Positions 1 through 12,540 of a stretch of DNA of 64,000 nt are shown one piece after another; the first letter of the stretch is position 1; every line of letters begins with the position of its first letter. Under the pieces are notes generated by a model. That model worked only from the letters and a program-made list of their open reading frames with translations, did no database searches and was not told where the DNA came from. The DNA comes from Tamarix chinensis (Eukaryota > Streptophyta > Magnoliopsida > Caryophyllales > Tamaricaceae): the NCBI GenBank assembly GCA_030549775.1, contig CM060176.1:98757815-98821814 (forward strand), read 5' to 3'. The position numbers and the translations under genes were made by a program.

Positions 1-155
1 CACAAGTGAGGAGTGATAATGGGTCAGCAAAATGAGAGGTATAGCGGCAAGCTAGGAAACATCCTCAAGGAAAAGAGGGATGAGACAAGTGAGTTTGAGT
101 ATTGGCAAGCCAAGAAGTGAAGGATGAATTGATGGGGTAGTGAGGGGTGGAGTGC
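1..155. other. Flank left of VL copy A, no gene seen
   Basis: Purine-rich DNA with no recognisable coding content. It ends in AGTGC, which nearly matches AGTGG just right of copy A at 7531, so it is probably the same host sequence that continues at 7531-8048. By inference it belongs to the older element (H) into which copy A inserted. Confidence 0.35.
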
Positions 156-800
156 TATAACATCCCCAAACTTTATAGTTGAAATTTTTTATTTGTACAA
201 AAAACCATACACTAAAAACGTTGAGGGGGTGCTACTACCATGATTAGTATAAGATTGACCCCTGACCAATCTCATATTAACCACAAGGCTAAAGGAACTA
301 AAAGTATTAACATGAGTAATCAATAAAAAATATAATAATTCAACTTTTCATAAATAAAACTAGAGTAAGCAAATGTCAATGTTAATATAGAAATGAAAAT
401 TAAATACGAGCAATGCCCACTATGAGGGAAATTAAAACAATAAGAAAATAGATAATGCTAAGTCTGGAGAACACCCTCTCAAACCTCACAATAGGTACAA
501 AAAGTCATCACTCAGTCCTGCTAAAGGCATCATAGGCATTAAAGTCATCATAGGCATCGCCTCCTACTTGTATAGACTTAGGAGGGGCCATTGCTCATGA
601 GAATGACCAACACCCATGAAAGTGGTAATCAATACGCTACTTATTGAGTAAGGTAACCATATGGCTAAGATAAAGCATAACATGAAAAAGGCAGATAATG
701 CATACAGTAAGTCATTATGATTAATCACAATTTTATAACTTAGGCCATTACTACCATATTCACACAACTATCAATTTATATCCATGTGAGTACAGGAACT

Positions 801-1140
801 CCACTATTATAGCCGGTGGATCAGAAACACATAAGGTAGGATGCTCCTGGCCACTATTATTTATCAGTGGATCGGTTTCTAAGGTAAAATGCTCCCGACC
901 ACTATTCTCACCAGTGGATCTGTTTGGCCCCAACTTATATGGTGTTCCACTATAAGTGAGTAGTATTTTTCACATGACTTGATATCATTTAGGGTTTGGT
1001 TTACTGAGCTTGGGATCCCCTACTATTATAGTCGGTAGATTGGAAATACCTAGAGTAGAATGCACCTTGCCACTATTATTCACTAGTGGATTGGTTTCTA
1101 GGACAAAATGCACCTAGCCACTATTCTTGCTGGTGGATCG
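801..1140 (-). repeat. Grouped tandem units of VL copy A
   Basis: Six degenerate copies of a CCACTATTATAGCCGGTGGATC-like unit are spaced about 50 bp apart, in two groups of three (near 801, 851, 900 and near 1021, 1072, 1120). Between the groups is a spacer with the CCACTATAAGTGA motif. The second group has more C-to-T and G-to-A changes, as in GTCGGTAGATTGG. Confidence 0.85.
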
Positions 1141-1980
1141 GTCTAGGCTTGGCTCAATAGTCATCCACTTTAAATGGTTAGTGTTTTATTCGTGTCGTAT
1201 TCAACAAGTACTTTCTTACTAGACATGCATGCCCCACTAGACTTCCCATTCTCACCCTTTCACCCCAGACTCCTGAATAACCCTATCCCATAACTTAGGA
1301 CCTCTACACTCCCTATGACTCCAAAACTTCTTTCTCACCTTTTCCCTACTCACCATGAAATCCAAAATTCCCACACATGTGGGTCAAGGCCCACTATCCC
1401 ATTTGTCCACCTAAACTCACCATCGCCTATTAGGGTTTCCCCTTAAAAACCCTAATCTAGCCTATATGGCTCTAACATCTCTTTATCAATCATGGCTTAT
1501 GCTCCCCTTTGATTTCAACACCATCACTCCACTCAACCCACATCCAAACATCACAACCCTACTCTCCATCTTCCACATGTGATAAGGAAAGCCTAGTTGG
1601 CCACCCCAGAACCCTAATACCCCTCCTTTCTTCTACACCATCCCTTCACACACACACTTCACCCTCTTTACCATTTGACTTAGCCCCTTCATAAGACACC
1701 CTCCTAATCTCTACCTTAACTCCAACTAATCACCATCAACCCTTTCACATACTCTCCTACTTAAGGGTTTTCCCCAAATATCCTAGTTAAGCTCCCCTTG
1801 CACACTTCTACCAACCCATGTACTATCTTTCACCTAAGGATTCCAATCATCCAAAGCACTCTTCCCTCACCATGCTTAAACATTAAACTAGCTTTTCCCA
1901 AGTAAACTTTTCCCTTATGCAAATATTTACCACCCTATGTAAGCCTTACATTTTCCATGCAAGATTTACTCTAACCCTTC

Positions 1981-2082
<102 letters not shown>

Positions 2083-2423
2083 TCCCTTTATTTTTTCACC
2101 CATACGTCATAAGGTACCGATGCTTTTCCCACTTCTTCTTGTTCACTCCACCCTCTTTATTCCTTTTAGATCCCCACAACCTCACCATACCACCTAAGGC
2201 CTCCTAGCATGCGTGTCATATTATAAAAACTATACATAAGAGCATGACATCAATAACAGGCCATAGCGCACATATCATAAATTGTACACACTTACCTTAG
2301 CTCTATGCAAAGCAAGCCGCACTACACACATATTTAGTCCACACTCACTTATAATATATAACACATATCAAAACACCCATGAAAACATAAATCATACAAA
2401 CTAAGCCTTAACCACATCCTTAC

Positions 2424-2486
2424 CTAATAGGACACTGGGCTTGGAGCATGAATCATGTGCCTTCTTATAGGAAGGGTTTGGTTCAC
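2424..2486 (-). other. Splice-flanked conserved block (candidate exon 2) of copy A
   Basis: On the minus strand this 63-nt block is preceded by TTTTTATAG (acceptor-like) and followed by GTAAGG (donor-like). Its core GGAGC...GCTCC-like segment and both edges align with the 62-nt blocks of copies B and D. Function is inferred; no transcript is seen. Confidence 0.6.
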
Positions 2487-2577
2487 CTATAAAAATGGAA
2501 CACTAAATATTAAACCTTCTTCTTACATCTTTTTCCTTTTTCTTTTATTTTTTTCCTAACTAAATATTAGTAAAGAG

Positions 2578-2608
<31 letters not shown>

Positions 2609-2639
2609 GAAAAATATTTAAAATAAATTATACTAAATA

Positions 2640-3560
2640 AATATAAGGACTAAGGAAAAATTAGAGAGGGAGTGGCGGTGGCCGCAACTATAGCAGGGTA
2701 AGGGTGGTGGAGGTTGTGGTGATAGAAAAGGAGGGATTTGAGGTTGGAAAAGGGGATATAGGTGGTGTTTTCTTGGGTGGTAGGGTTTCTGGGTCAGTGG
2801 GGGTTGTGGTGGTGTGGTGGTGTCCCACAATGGCAGCGCAAGTGGCAGCGGTGGTGGTGGCCAAGAGGGGAGGAGAGGAAAGAAGGAGGAAGGTGGGGGA
2901 GAAAAAGGGAATGGAGGGCGTGGGAAGGTAGAGGGAGGTTTTCTAGGCAAAGAGGAAGGTGGTGGAGGTGGTGGTTATAGCGGTGGTGGCAGCGCAGGGC
3001 GTGTAAGGGGTGGTGACGGGTGCAAAAGGGTAGCTCAAGCTGCCCACTTTGCACAGGTGAGGAGAGAAGATGAAGGAGAGTTAGGGTTAGGGGAAGGTCA
3101 TGTTTGGTAGAGGGTGGTATAGGAAAGAGAATGGGTGGAAGTTTGGATGGCGAAGCAGCATGACGACGACGGTGGTTACCTCTAAAGAGGCAGTGGGAGA
3201 GCTGGAGACAGGGGAGAAATGGGTGTAGAAAAAAGAGGGAAGAAGAGTGTGAGAGAGGGATTTCATAAATATAGGGAAGGGGAAGAAGATAAGGGACGAA
3301 AGGGGACAAAAGGGGGAAGAGCATATGGTTGCCAGCTAGCAGTGGCAGGTCGATGCAGGACTCTGATGGGTGTAGATTCGCAGGGGGCAGGGATGGGTTT
3401 TTAGGAAGGGTTGCAGATGTTAGGTGGGGATGTTGGGGCTACAGAGGGGTGAGGACTAGTTTAAGGCAGTGTCAGTTGCACGACCCATATGTCAGGACAA
3501 GGGGAAGGTGAGGGGAGAGAGAGAACCATGGTTGTGAAGCAGCCATATGCAATCATAGAT
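2640..3560 (-). promoter_or_regulatory. GC-rich leader/promoter segment of VL copy A
   Basis: Strand-biased segment (G-rich on plus, C-rich on minus) aligned with the candidate exon 1 of copies B and D. A TATA-like TATATTTATG lies on the minus strand at 3264-3273, about 620 bp before the end of the segment, the same spacing as in copy B. The overlapping open frames on both strands encode low-complexity Pro/His or Gly/Arg runs and are not supported as proteins. Confidence 0.5.
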
Positions 3561-3708
3561 TGAGGGAAGGAAAAAGGTCACGAACTCAGCGACACAAAGA
3601 TATATTGGCCATAAAATCAAGCATTCCATATAAAGGATCATGGCATACACAAAACCCTAACACGTACTTCAAACATATCTAACACACGTTTCCATGCATA
3701 CTTACAAA

Positions 3709-3956
3709 CCAGACACTTTTTGTATAATTATGAGATAAACATTACATCACACCATTAATTATCCATCCAACCCTAGGTTATACAATGTTCTTATGATACT
3801 CCCTTGTGACACCCACTGACTTATCAATTACTCCAGACACTTTTTGTATAATTATGAGATAAACATTACATCACACCATTAATTATCCATCCAACCCTAG
3901 GTTATACCATGTTCTTATGATACTCCCTTGTGACACCCACTGACTTATCAATTACT
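3709..3956. repeat. 124-bp tandem duplication
   Basis: Two adjacent, nearly identical copies (3709-3832 and 3833-3956) start with CCAGACACTTTTTG. The one clear difference is TATACAATG versus TATACCATG, so the duplication is recent compared with the decay of the surrounding element. Confidence 0.95.
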
Positions 3957-4039
3957 TTAATCTTATTATTCAATATTAATTATGTCTTATCAAGGAGACT
4001 CATTTGATCCATCGACATGTTATATGCATGTTACCACTT

Positions 4040-5060
4040 TACCCCCATCATCCTTATAAATTTACTAAAATACCCCTTGTTTGTAAAATTACCAAGTCAT
4101 CCCATATTATTTACCAAATTACCATATTACCCTTCATATTTGCATAATTACCAGATTACCCCTTGTATTTGTTAAACTACCAAATTATCGTCCATACTTA
4201 TTAAATCACCAACTTTACCCCTCATACTTGTTAAATTACCAATTTATCCTTCCAGTTGGTTAAATTACTGTATTACAAAAGCATTCCCCTGGAGCCTGAA
4301 CCATGTGACTTCGTACCTAAATCTCAGTCGCATTTGATCTAGAGAAAAGAAAAATCTATTCTTCTGAGTAGTTGAACAGGAGCTTCAACTTAAGCCCGAT
4401 TCTACCTAATCCACTATTGACCACGGACTGACTCAAGCACCAAGACCTACAACTCTTTCGACAACCGATGAAATGGCTGCTTTGCCTCCCCTCGGCTGGA
4501 CTCCCTTAAGCTCGGCCTGGAAGTGATTTCCTTACCCTTTATACTTACTCAAATTACCAAAATTTTCCTTAAGCTTATTAAGTGACTGAATCACCCTTCA
4601 TACTTGTTACACTTACTAGATTGTCCATTTGGTTAGTTAAACTACCAAATTTCCCATCATACTTATTAAATTACCAAGTTGTCCTTTTGGTTGGTCAAAT
4701 TACCAAATTGCCCTTCTTCTTTATTATAATTATCATTTTGCCCCTTTTACTTATCAAATTACCAATTTACCTTTTTTTATGCCAATTTACCAAAATACCA
4801 TTTTCCTGTATTAAACTACCATTTTACCCCATTACGTTATAGAATTACCATAATACCCTTTCCTTTATGTCAAATTACAAAATAACCTCCTCCTTTATTA
4901 AATTACCATGTTACCCCTTTACAATAATATCCTTTCCTTTATGTCAAATTACCAAAATACCCTTCTCCTTCATTAAATTACCATTTTACCCCTTTACATT
5001 ACAAAATTACCATTTTGTCCTTATTTTTATAAATTTTACTAAAATACCATCACTACATAA
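4040..5060. repeat. Degenerate array of TTACCAAATTACCC-like units
   Basis: About 1 kb of loosely periodic (roughly 25-35 bp) units on the theme AAATTACCAAATTACCC, interrupted at about 4280-4530 by a non-repetitive stretch. It lies in the extra part of copy A that B, C and D lack. Frames such as 4582-5067 only read through this repeat. Confidence 0.75.
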
Positions 5061-5659
5061 ATATTAATATACATGGTCCATATAAATCATCCAACACTAC
5101 CGACTATTATTATTTATCACTAATACTCATTAGCACCTACACTTATTTAGACCACACCCTTACACAAGAAATATTACTAAAATACCCCTAGGGATTATAT
5201 TAATATTATCTATGCAACAAATGGCTACATTAGCATATCATGTCACACATATGCATTTAACATTATCATTAATAACAAGGCTCCTTTCCTTAAACATTAT
5301 TTCTACAAATGGCACATAAATTATCATGTTTTTCTTTTCATCACCCAACATATGCGACTACATACATTATGTTTAACAACATATACAATGCATATAAATC
5401 ATATTAAAAATCCTAATGTGCTAGCATATGTATATCCACGCATTTTAGTAGGGTATAATAATTACCTTATTTCCAGAGAAAATTAAACCTTACCGAACCC
5501 TGGTTAAAGGTTGAGCTTTGATTAGTAAAATCAATACCTAAAAATAATATCACTATTTATCATATTAGAATTAGAAAAATAAAAAGAATAAACCTTTATA
5601 AAAAACTTAATTAAATACATACTTATGTAAACCATTGTTATACCTCAAATTAATCCAAA

Positions 5660-6900
5660 ATGCTAAAAATGAAAGGCAGGACTTACGCTGCTCATGCAGT
5701 GTGAGATGCATGCAAAATAGCAAGGAAGGAGGGGGTTGAAGAGTGAGTTGGGAAAAAGGAGAGGGTTTGGTTCGGGTGGGGTTTTGGGGGTGAGGTGGAG
5801 AGCTTGTGGAGGGGAGTTAGGGTGGCGACTAGGTGCAGGGAGGGAGTAGAGGTGTAGGTGGTAGTTGGGGGTGGATGATCGGTGGCTCAAGGTGACGGAG
5901 GCAGCGACTGTAGGGCCAGGAAATTAGATGCAAGGGTGGTGGAGGAGAAGAAGGAAGGGAAAAGGATAGAAAAGAGGGGCTCCTGGGGGATTTTTGGCTA
6001 AAAGGAGGATGTGGGGTAGTAAAGGAGGTGTTGGGGGTAGATTGGTGGCTTTAGAGGCGGTGGAAGAGGCAGAATGGTGGAAGATAGTAGTGGTATAGGG
6101 TGGAGGTAGAGAAGGGGAAAGAAAAATAAAGGGAGGAGAAAGGTGGTTGTAGGGGCATGTGGTGGTGGCTTGGTGGTGCAGGGAAGTGGTAGGGGATGGT
6201 AGGAGGTGGATATGGATGTTGGTTGGGCGACAGTAACGGCGGTTGGAAGCAATGGGGTAAGAATAGGGGAAGGGGAGAGGAGGAGAAGAAGGGAGAAAAG
6301 GGGAGGTCTATAAGGAGAAAAGGGCAAAAATGAAGTAGCGGAAGATAAGAAAAGGAGTGGGAGAGGAGGGGAGGTAGGGAGTAGACTAGATGATGGTAGG
6401 GGAGGCTGTGGTGGTAGGTGGTAGGGTGTCGGATTGCAGAGAGGTTGGGAAGGAAAGGGGAAGGCATGCGGGGGAGGGTTACAAGGTTGGTGTGGCCGAA
6501 AATGGAAGGAAAGGGATGGGGATAAGGAGCAGGGCTGCAAGCTGTAATGGCAGGTGGCAGACAAGGTGCAAGTGGCCATGGCGTGCTGCCATGATTGAAT
6601 AAGGAGAAGGAGGGAAGAGGGAGAAGAAAAAGAAAGGAGAGGCAAGCTAATCGGGTAGGGGAGAAAGAAAAGGAAGCAGATCGGCCCGCCCTCAAGGGAG
6701 GAGGGAGAAAAAAGAAGTTGGTCTGGCCCAAGTAGGGGGGAAGGAAATAAAAAGAAAGGGGAGAGATGAGCTGGGGCGTCAACGCGAGAGAGGGAGAAGG
6801 AGGGGAGGAAGTGGGTTGGTGGCCCAACGCAAGGGAGGTAGGCTCGGCGACATGAAGGGGAAAAGAAAAGGAAAAGAAAAGAAAAAAGAAGAAAAAGGAG
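5660..6900 (-). other. Second GC-rich segment inside copy A
   Basis: Strand-biased DNA like the leader segment at 2640-3560, followed in the upstream sense direction by purine-rich AAAAGG runs and then AT-rich DNA to a GGGTATTACA end at 7248. This repeats the order seen at the sense start of copies B and C, so it probably belongs to a second, nested VL copy. Its minus-strand frames (up to 258 codons) are Pro/Ser/Leu-rich and match no family I know. Confidence 0.45.
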
Positions 6901-7530
6901 AAGAAAAAGGAAAAAGGAAAAAGGGAAAAATAAAATAAAATTGTTTTTAAAATAATGGTATTTAATATTTTTAATAGATAAATTAATTTAATAATTTAAT
7001 TTATTATAATTAAATATACTGGTTTAAAAATTAAAGTTTTAGTAAAATATTGATTTGAAAAAATTATTTAAATAAAATAAATATGCTAAAATAATAAAAT
7101 ATTTATTTTATTTTATTAAATATTCATATCCATTTTTAAGCGCTCAAAAATCCACAAAATAAAATAAAATAAATTAATTTAAAAGTTAATTTATCCCAAA
7201 TAAAGGTTATTTATTAAATTATAGGTTTTAAAATTTTAGGGTATTACAGGGTATTCAGATTTTTTTAAAAAATTTATGGGAATAATAAAATTAGTAAAAA
7301 TAAATAAATAATTTTTTATTAACTTAGAAATTATTATTGTAATTTTTTTTAGTTTAGTAAATTATTATAACCTCCACTAATTTGATTCCTACATTATTTT
7401 CCTACTTTTTGGCTTCAATTATTTTTATTATAATATCATTATTTTATTAAAAATGGTATATTTACTTAAATATCACCCATTAGTCCTTATTTTATTTTTA
7501 TTTCCTCTATTAGGGTTTTGGGGTATTACA

Positions 7531-8048
7531 AGTGGAGTTAGAGATGGGTATGCAAACGGGTTGACAAGTCAAGAGATAGTCCACAAAGTTAAATATCACT
7601 GCCCCAACTTTCAGAAGAGAAAAGGAGAAGGGAGGCATGCCTCAAAAAGTGGCTTTTTGGGAAAATTTTGCTAATTAAAATCATGCAATGGTCTAATTAA
7701 TATGAAAATAATACCAGAATACCAAAACATGCTTATTAGGATAACTGAACTCAAATCAAAAGTTTTCATAGTCATTGGATAAAAATTTGAATCAAAATCA
7801 TAAATGGATATGAAATTGCAGGCAAACCAATAGATTGGTTTGGTTAAACCAGTTGATTGATTTGTCAAGGACAAGAACATAAATTTCTCCAACGCACCAG
7901 TCGATTGGTTATGTAAATCAGTCGACTAGTAAGTCTAAAATTCACATTTTTATTAAAATTTCAAGCATATTTCAAAACCAATACTCATTTATTTTATATT
8001 TATATAATTCTAAATACAATTTGAAGGATTTTGGGATAGGGTATTATA
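7531..8048 (-). mobile_element. Older VL-like LTR remnant (H), cut by copy A
   Basis: The right edge reads GGATTTTGGGATAGGGTATTATA, a worn version of the sense-start terminus of family VL, and abuts the copia RNase H coding region exactly at 8048/8049. The segment carries ACCAGTCGATTGGTT-like palindromes (7835-7930) resembling those in the solo LTR at 15807-17425. Its continuation is probably 1-155, on the other side of copy A. Confidence 0.45.
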
Positions 8049-9400
8049 GTGAGTTCCCAAACTAACTTGCTAAGCCACTTAGCTTCCTCTAAAGCCTCTT
8101 TAAGAGCTATGTATTCTGCCTTTGTTGTTTGCAATGCTGCCACATCTTACAAACAAGCTTGCTAACTAATAGCCATTCCATCAAAATAGAAAATGTAACC
8201 CAATGTTGACTTCCTATTATCAAGGTCTCCAACAAAATTAAAATCACGATAACCAACAAGCCCAATATCATTCCTTCCAATCTCTAAGAAAACATTATAT
8301 GTACCTCATAGATACCTAAGTATCCATTTTACAGCATCCTAATGTCTATTCCCTGGACAAGACATATATCTGCTGACAATAATGACTGCTGGAGGAATAT
8401 TCGGATGAGTACAAAAAATAGCATACATGATGCTACTTACCATGCTTGTATAAGGAACTCTTGCCACATACTACTCCTCCTCAGTGGTCTCTAGTGATTA
8501 GTCAGCCAAAAGTTTGAAATGAGTAAACAAAGGAATAGACACAAGCTTTGCATCTTCATAGCAAAACATACCAAGATTTTTTCCGCGTACCACTTCTAAT
8601 TATGATACAACTTCCCAGAAGGTCTATCTCTTTGTATCTCCATACTAAGGATTTTCTTTACAACATTGAGATTCTTCATTTTTAACTCATGATTCAACAA
8701 TGTGTTCAACTTCTGAATCTATGACTTGTTCTTACATACAATGATCATGTCATCAATGTACAACAAAAAATATATGAAGGAACCATCACACAATTTTTGA
8801 AAATAAACACCACTATCATGGTTACTACGAACATACCCATGAGTAACAAAAAATGAATCAAATCATTTATACCACTATCAATGAGGCTGTTTTAACCCAT
8901 ATAAGGACTTCTTCAATGGATACACATTGTCTTCCTTCCCTTCAACTACAAAACCCTTAGGTTGATGCATGTAAATCTCTTCTTCAAGTTTCCTATGAAG
9001 GAATGTTGTATTGACATCAAGATGTTCTAGCTTCAAATCATCATGAGTTTCTAGCTCTATATCATCATGAGCCACTAAATCTAACCAGATACGGATATAA
9101 GTGTGTTTCACTACAAGAGAAAATACTTTATGAAAATCAATATCTTTAACCTAAATAAACCCTTGAGCAACAACTCTAGCCTTATAGAAAGGATTAATGA
9201 ACCTTGAGTGCCGTTTTTTCTTCTTGAACACCCATTGGTACCTAATAATATTCTTTCTTAGAGGTGCATCAACCAAAAACCAAGTCTTGTTGCGGTGTAA
9301 GGAATCCATCTCTTGTTTCATTGCAATCATCCACTTATCAGAATGTGGAGATGAAATAGCTTCATTATATGAAATGGGATCATCAACACCCTCCACCTAA
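8049..9400 (-). pseudogene. Copia reverse transcriptase and RNase H (broken)
   Basis: Minus-strand Ty1/copia RT and RNase H pieces. The RT start is seen at 9151-9396 (a segment ending in KARVVAQGF), followed by the motif DVNTTFLHRKLEEEIYM and then KSLYGLKQ at 8878-9111, which are standard copia RT signatures. RT fingers and palm fragments continue through about 8250 in other frames. The RNase H end, with AEYIALKEAL-type coding and a WLSKLVWEL-like tail, lies at 8049-8130. Stops and frameshifts occur throughout and no start codon is usable. The reading is cut at 8048 by the terminus of element H, so the 3' LTR is missing. Such enzymes copy retrotransposon RNA into DNA in cytoplasmic particles; this one cannot be functional. 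Confidence 0.9.
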
Positions 9401-9459
9401 CTAGCAACACACAAAGCATAGGACATATATTCAATATCACTATACTATGAGGTAGTCTG

Positions 9460-10540
9460 ATCTATCTTCTTAATATATCTCTACCAATAGAGTGTGGAAA
9501 TGGATGAGATTGAACTTGTGGAACATCAAAACTCTCTACTAGAGATAGAGAACTAGCAATAATTGAAACAAATGAAACATGCTCCACCTCTTTCTCAGCT
9601 CCCTGTAATGAACCTGAATCATATTGAACAATGATCTCCCTTTTAGGAGTTAACAAATAAGATTCATCAAACATTACATCTCTCGATATAATAACTTTCT
9701 TAGATTAAGAATCCCAAAACCGACATCCCTTAACACACGAGACATAGCCCAAGAAAACACACCGTTTGGCCCTATGATCTAACTTCCCTTGATTCACTTA
9801 CATATAGATTGGACAACCAAAAACTCTCAAAACTAAATAATCGTAAGGTTTTCCATGTCATACCTCTTAAAGAGACTTCAAATTAAGGAATGAATGAGAA
9901 GATCTATTCACCAAAAAAACATGTAGTATAAATAACTTCAACCCAAAAAAATATTCCTCAAACCAACATTGATAGTATGAACCAAGCTCTCTCAACAAGA
10001 GTTTTATTGATATGCTTGTTAATGCTATTTTGTTAGGGCTTACCAACACACGTGTGGTGACAAACAATGTTTTTATTCTTTCAAATCTCACTAAACACCT
10101 TCTCAACAAACTCTAAACCATTGTCAGCTTGAAAAACTTTAATCTGACAAATGCATTAAATTCTCAATCACAATCTTCCAATCAAAAAATGCAATAAATA
10201 CATCATTTCTATGCTTAAAAAAATAGATCTAGAATTTCTTGGATTAATCATCAATAAATGTCAGCTATTACCTAGGACCACTATGAAAAGCAACTAATGA
10301 AGGACTCCACAAGTCATAATAAACTTATTCAAGCAATCCTTTGTTATAATGAGTTGTTAAGTTGAAGTTATTCCTTTTATGTTTTTCATAAACAAAATGC
10401 TCACAAAATACTAATTTGCTCGCCTCCTATCCACATAAGAGTCCTCTCTTACTTAAAGACATCATGCCTTTCTCTTCCATATGAACAAGTCTCATATGGC
10501 ATATTCTAGTGACATCTGAGTTAAAGAGTGAAGCAAATAA
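9460..10540 (-). pseudogene. Copia integrase (broken)
   Basis: Minus-strand copia integrase core and C-terminal parts, recovered across frames. An ERAW...ML-like stretch and a TCFF.. NRS-like stretch (family: LLERAR..LSNA, ACYIINRSP) lie at about 9870-10000. A CVFLGYVS..KGCRFWD-like segment follows at about 9690-9770, then VMFDESYLL at 9640-9674, which is the usual end of copia integrase before the RT linker. Several in-frame stops and frameshifts are present. It lies between the pre-integrase domain and RT in the Ty1/copia order. Confidence 0.85.
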
Positions 10541-10930
10541 TTACACAACTACAGAGCCATTCAATGTGCTGCCATGCAAAGCATACAAACTACCAACTTT
10601 CATACCCCTCAAAAGGAGCAAAACACTAAGACTAATAGACACAGCTCCACCTACAACTGAAAACTTGCACCCATTAACATCAAGAGTGCCCAAAGAGATA
10701 AGATTCTTCTTGAGATTAAGAATATTCCATAAATTTGATAAAGTTCTGATCACTCCATCATACATCTTGATTATAATAGTACTAATTTCAACAACTTTAC
10801 ATATAGCCTTTTTTCTCATCAATTATTTCCCACCATCAACAGAATCATAGGTAGAAAAGTAATCACAATAAGGACACATATGGTACGAGTAACAAAAATC
10901 TATAATTCAGTCAGTCATATCGTCAATCGT
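10541..10930 (-). pseudogene. Copia protease/pre-integrase region (broken)
   Basis: A minus-strand frame carries the GAG_pre-integrase signature: IKMYDGVIRTLSNL, LKKNLISLGTLDVNG and KVGSLYALHGST. Just upstream in another frame is a SYHMCP..DYFSTY-like segment that in Tork/TNT1-type copia elements links protease to the pre-integrase domain. The similarity is strongest to the TNT1/Tork group, an assignment from remembered motifs only. Confidence 0.85.
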
Positions 10931-11029
10931 ATCAGTAGTAGCAGTCAACACATTAGGATCACCACTATCACCCATAAAAACAACTTTAGCAAGTCTTTTG
11001 TTATTATCATGATCTGAATTATGTTGTTT

Positions 11030-11820
11030 TTTCTTCTTAAACTTCCAGCATTTAAATTTTATGTGGACCTTCTTATGAAATTAATTACAAATATTATTTT
11101 TGTTCAATCTACTTAGATATATCCTTCTATTGACAACCACCTGAACCAAAACCAAAACCTTTTTTCATAGTTCTATCACACACAAATAAAACCATCATAA
11201 AGAAAATCAAAACACGTTGACGTTAGGTGCATATCAGTTAAGTCTCTTTGCAATAAGGCATCTCTAACATCATTAAGAGTCAAATTATCATGACCATATA
11301 AAATGGTTTCACGAAAGTGGTTATATGATGACAGTAACGAACATAGCATAATAATAACAAGATCCTCTTCATTCACATCCTCATCAATATTTTGTAAATT
11401 CATGACAATTGATGAAAATTCATCCAAATGAGGCTTTAAAGGATTACCTTCTTAAAGATAAAGATTGTGTAATCTACTCTTCAATAGTATATGATTTGTA
11501 ACATTCTTCATCATGTAAAATGACTCCAATTTTAGCCAAATACCTATAGTGGTTGCCTCCTTAGCAACTTCATAGAGAACTTCATTCAACAAGCATGATT
11601 GGATTGCTAACATAGCCTTCAAATAAACTTCATCCCATTGTGTATCTGACATCATCAATGACTTCTTTACCTTTCCATCCAACATAGTATGTAAAATACA
11701 CCAAACCAAAATCATCTACATTTTTAATTTTCACAAACCAAGATTAATTGACCTATCAAAATTTTCAATATCAAATTTAGTTACCATTGCAAAATTAGAA
11801 TGAAAACAAATACCAATAAA
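11030..11820 (-). pseudogene. Copia gag (broken)
   Basis: Two minus-strand frames hold the UBN2-type copia gag. At 11452-11715 are SDTQWDEV, VLYEVAKEATT and WLKLESFYMMKNVTN; at 11176-11427 are EEDLVIIMLCSLLSSYNHF and HDNLTLNDVRDALLQRDL. A worn CCHC knuckle followed by a Lys-rich run lies at about 11040-11100. In function this would be the RNA-packaging capsid protein. The frame break at about 11430-11450 separates the halves. Confidence 0.9.
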
Positions 11821-11835
11821 CCTACTCTAATATCA
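11821..11835 (-). other. Copia primer-binding site (worn)
   Basis: The minus strand reads TGATATTAGAGTAGG, close to the initiator-Met primer site TGGTATCAGAGC usual in plant copia elements, just before the gag segment. This fixes the 5' end of the internal region. Confidence 0.7.
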
Positions 11836-12540
11836 CTTATTACGTAACATGGAAAGGATCAAACAAAGATTGGATCTAAATAGTCACATGATTAGAAAAT
11901 AACTAACAACCAAAACCAAAATTAAATTAATTAATAAAGTATAAAGTAAATCAAGGACACAATGATTTACATGGTTAGGTCAAATCAAATTACGTCTATA
12001 AGTGAGGAGAGATGGATTGGTATATTAATAAATTGAGGGATTACAACATTAGAGATGATTACAATGAATTATCAGTCTCTGAATTAATCAAATTAGATGT
12101 ATAATTGATGACGTGAGTGAATCTCTCAAAACCTTAAAACCTCTCTCTCAAAATCTCTCTATGAGTTAAGAATGAAGATAACGTAAAGGTATGCCAAAAG
12201 ACATGAAGATATACGATTAAAAATTAGATCAAAGTCTCGTGGAACAACCGTACCAAGTCTTCAAGGCCTGGCGATGCACCTTTCTTCCTCTTATCAAAAC
12301 AATCACAAACTTGCACATCTATGCCAATGTTGCACTGGTTATCCATGCAAATTTCCTTATCTTATCAAAAGGAGAGTACACTTTCAAAACTATGCCAATG
12401 TTGCATTAGCTGGCCATGCAAGCCCTTCCTGAGCATATTTTGCCTCCAAAATTGATATGCACACTCTGCACATCAAATGCACTTGATTCAAGGCAACATA
12501 CACAACACTTTATTCTTATATTAGTCGCCATTAAAGTGAC
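11836..12540 (-). mobile_element. Probable 5' LTR of the copia element
   Basis: Non-coding DNA directly upstream of the primer-binding site in minus sense, where the 5' LTR must lie. It holds GAGAGA-rich leader-like DNA (12130-12170) and an imperfect repeat of CTATGCCAATGTTGCA (about 12320 and 12396). The matching 3' LTR is missing, so the outer edge is only estimated. Confidence 0.4.
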
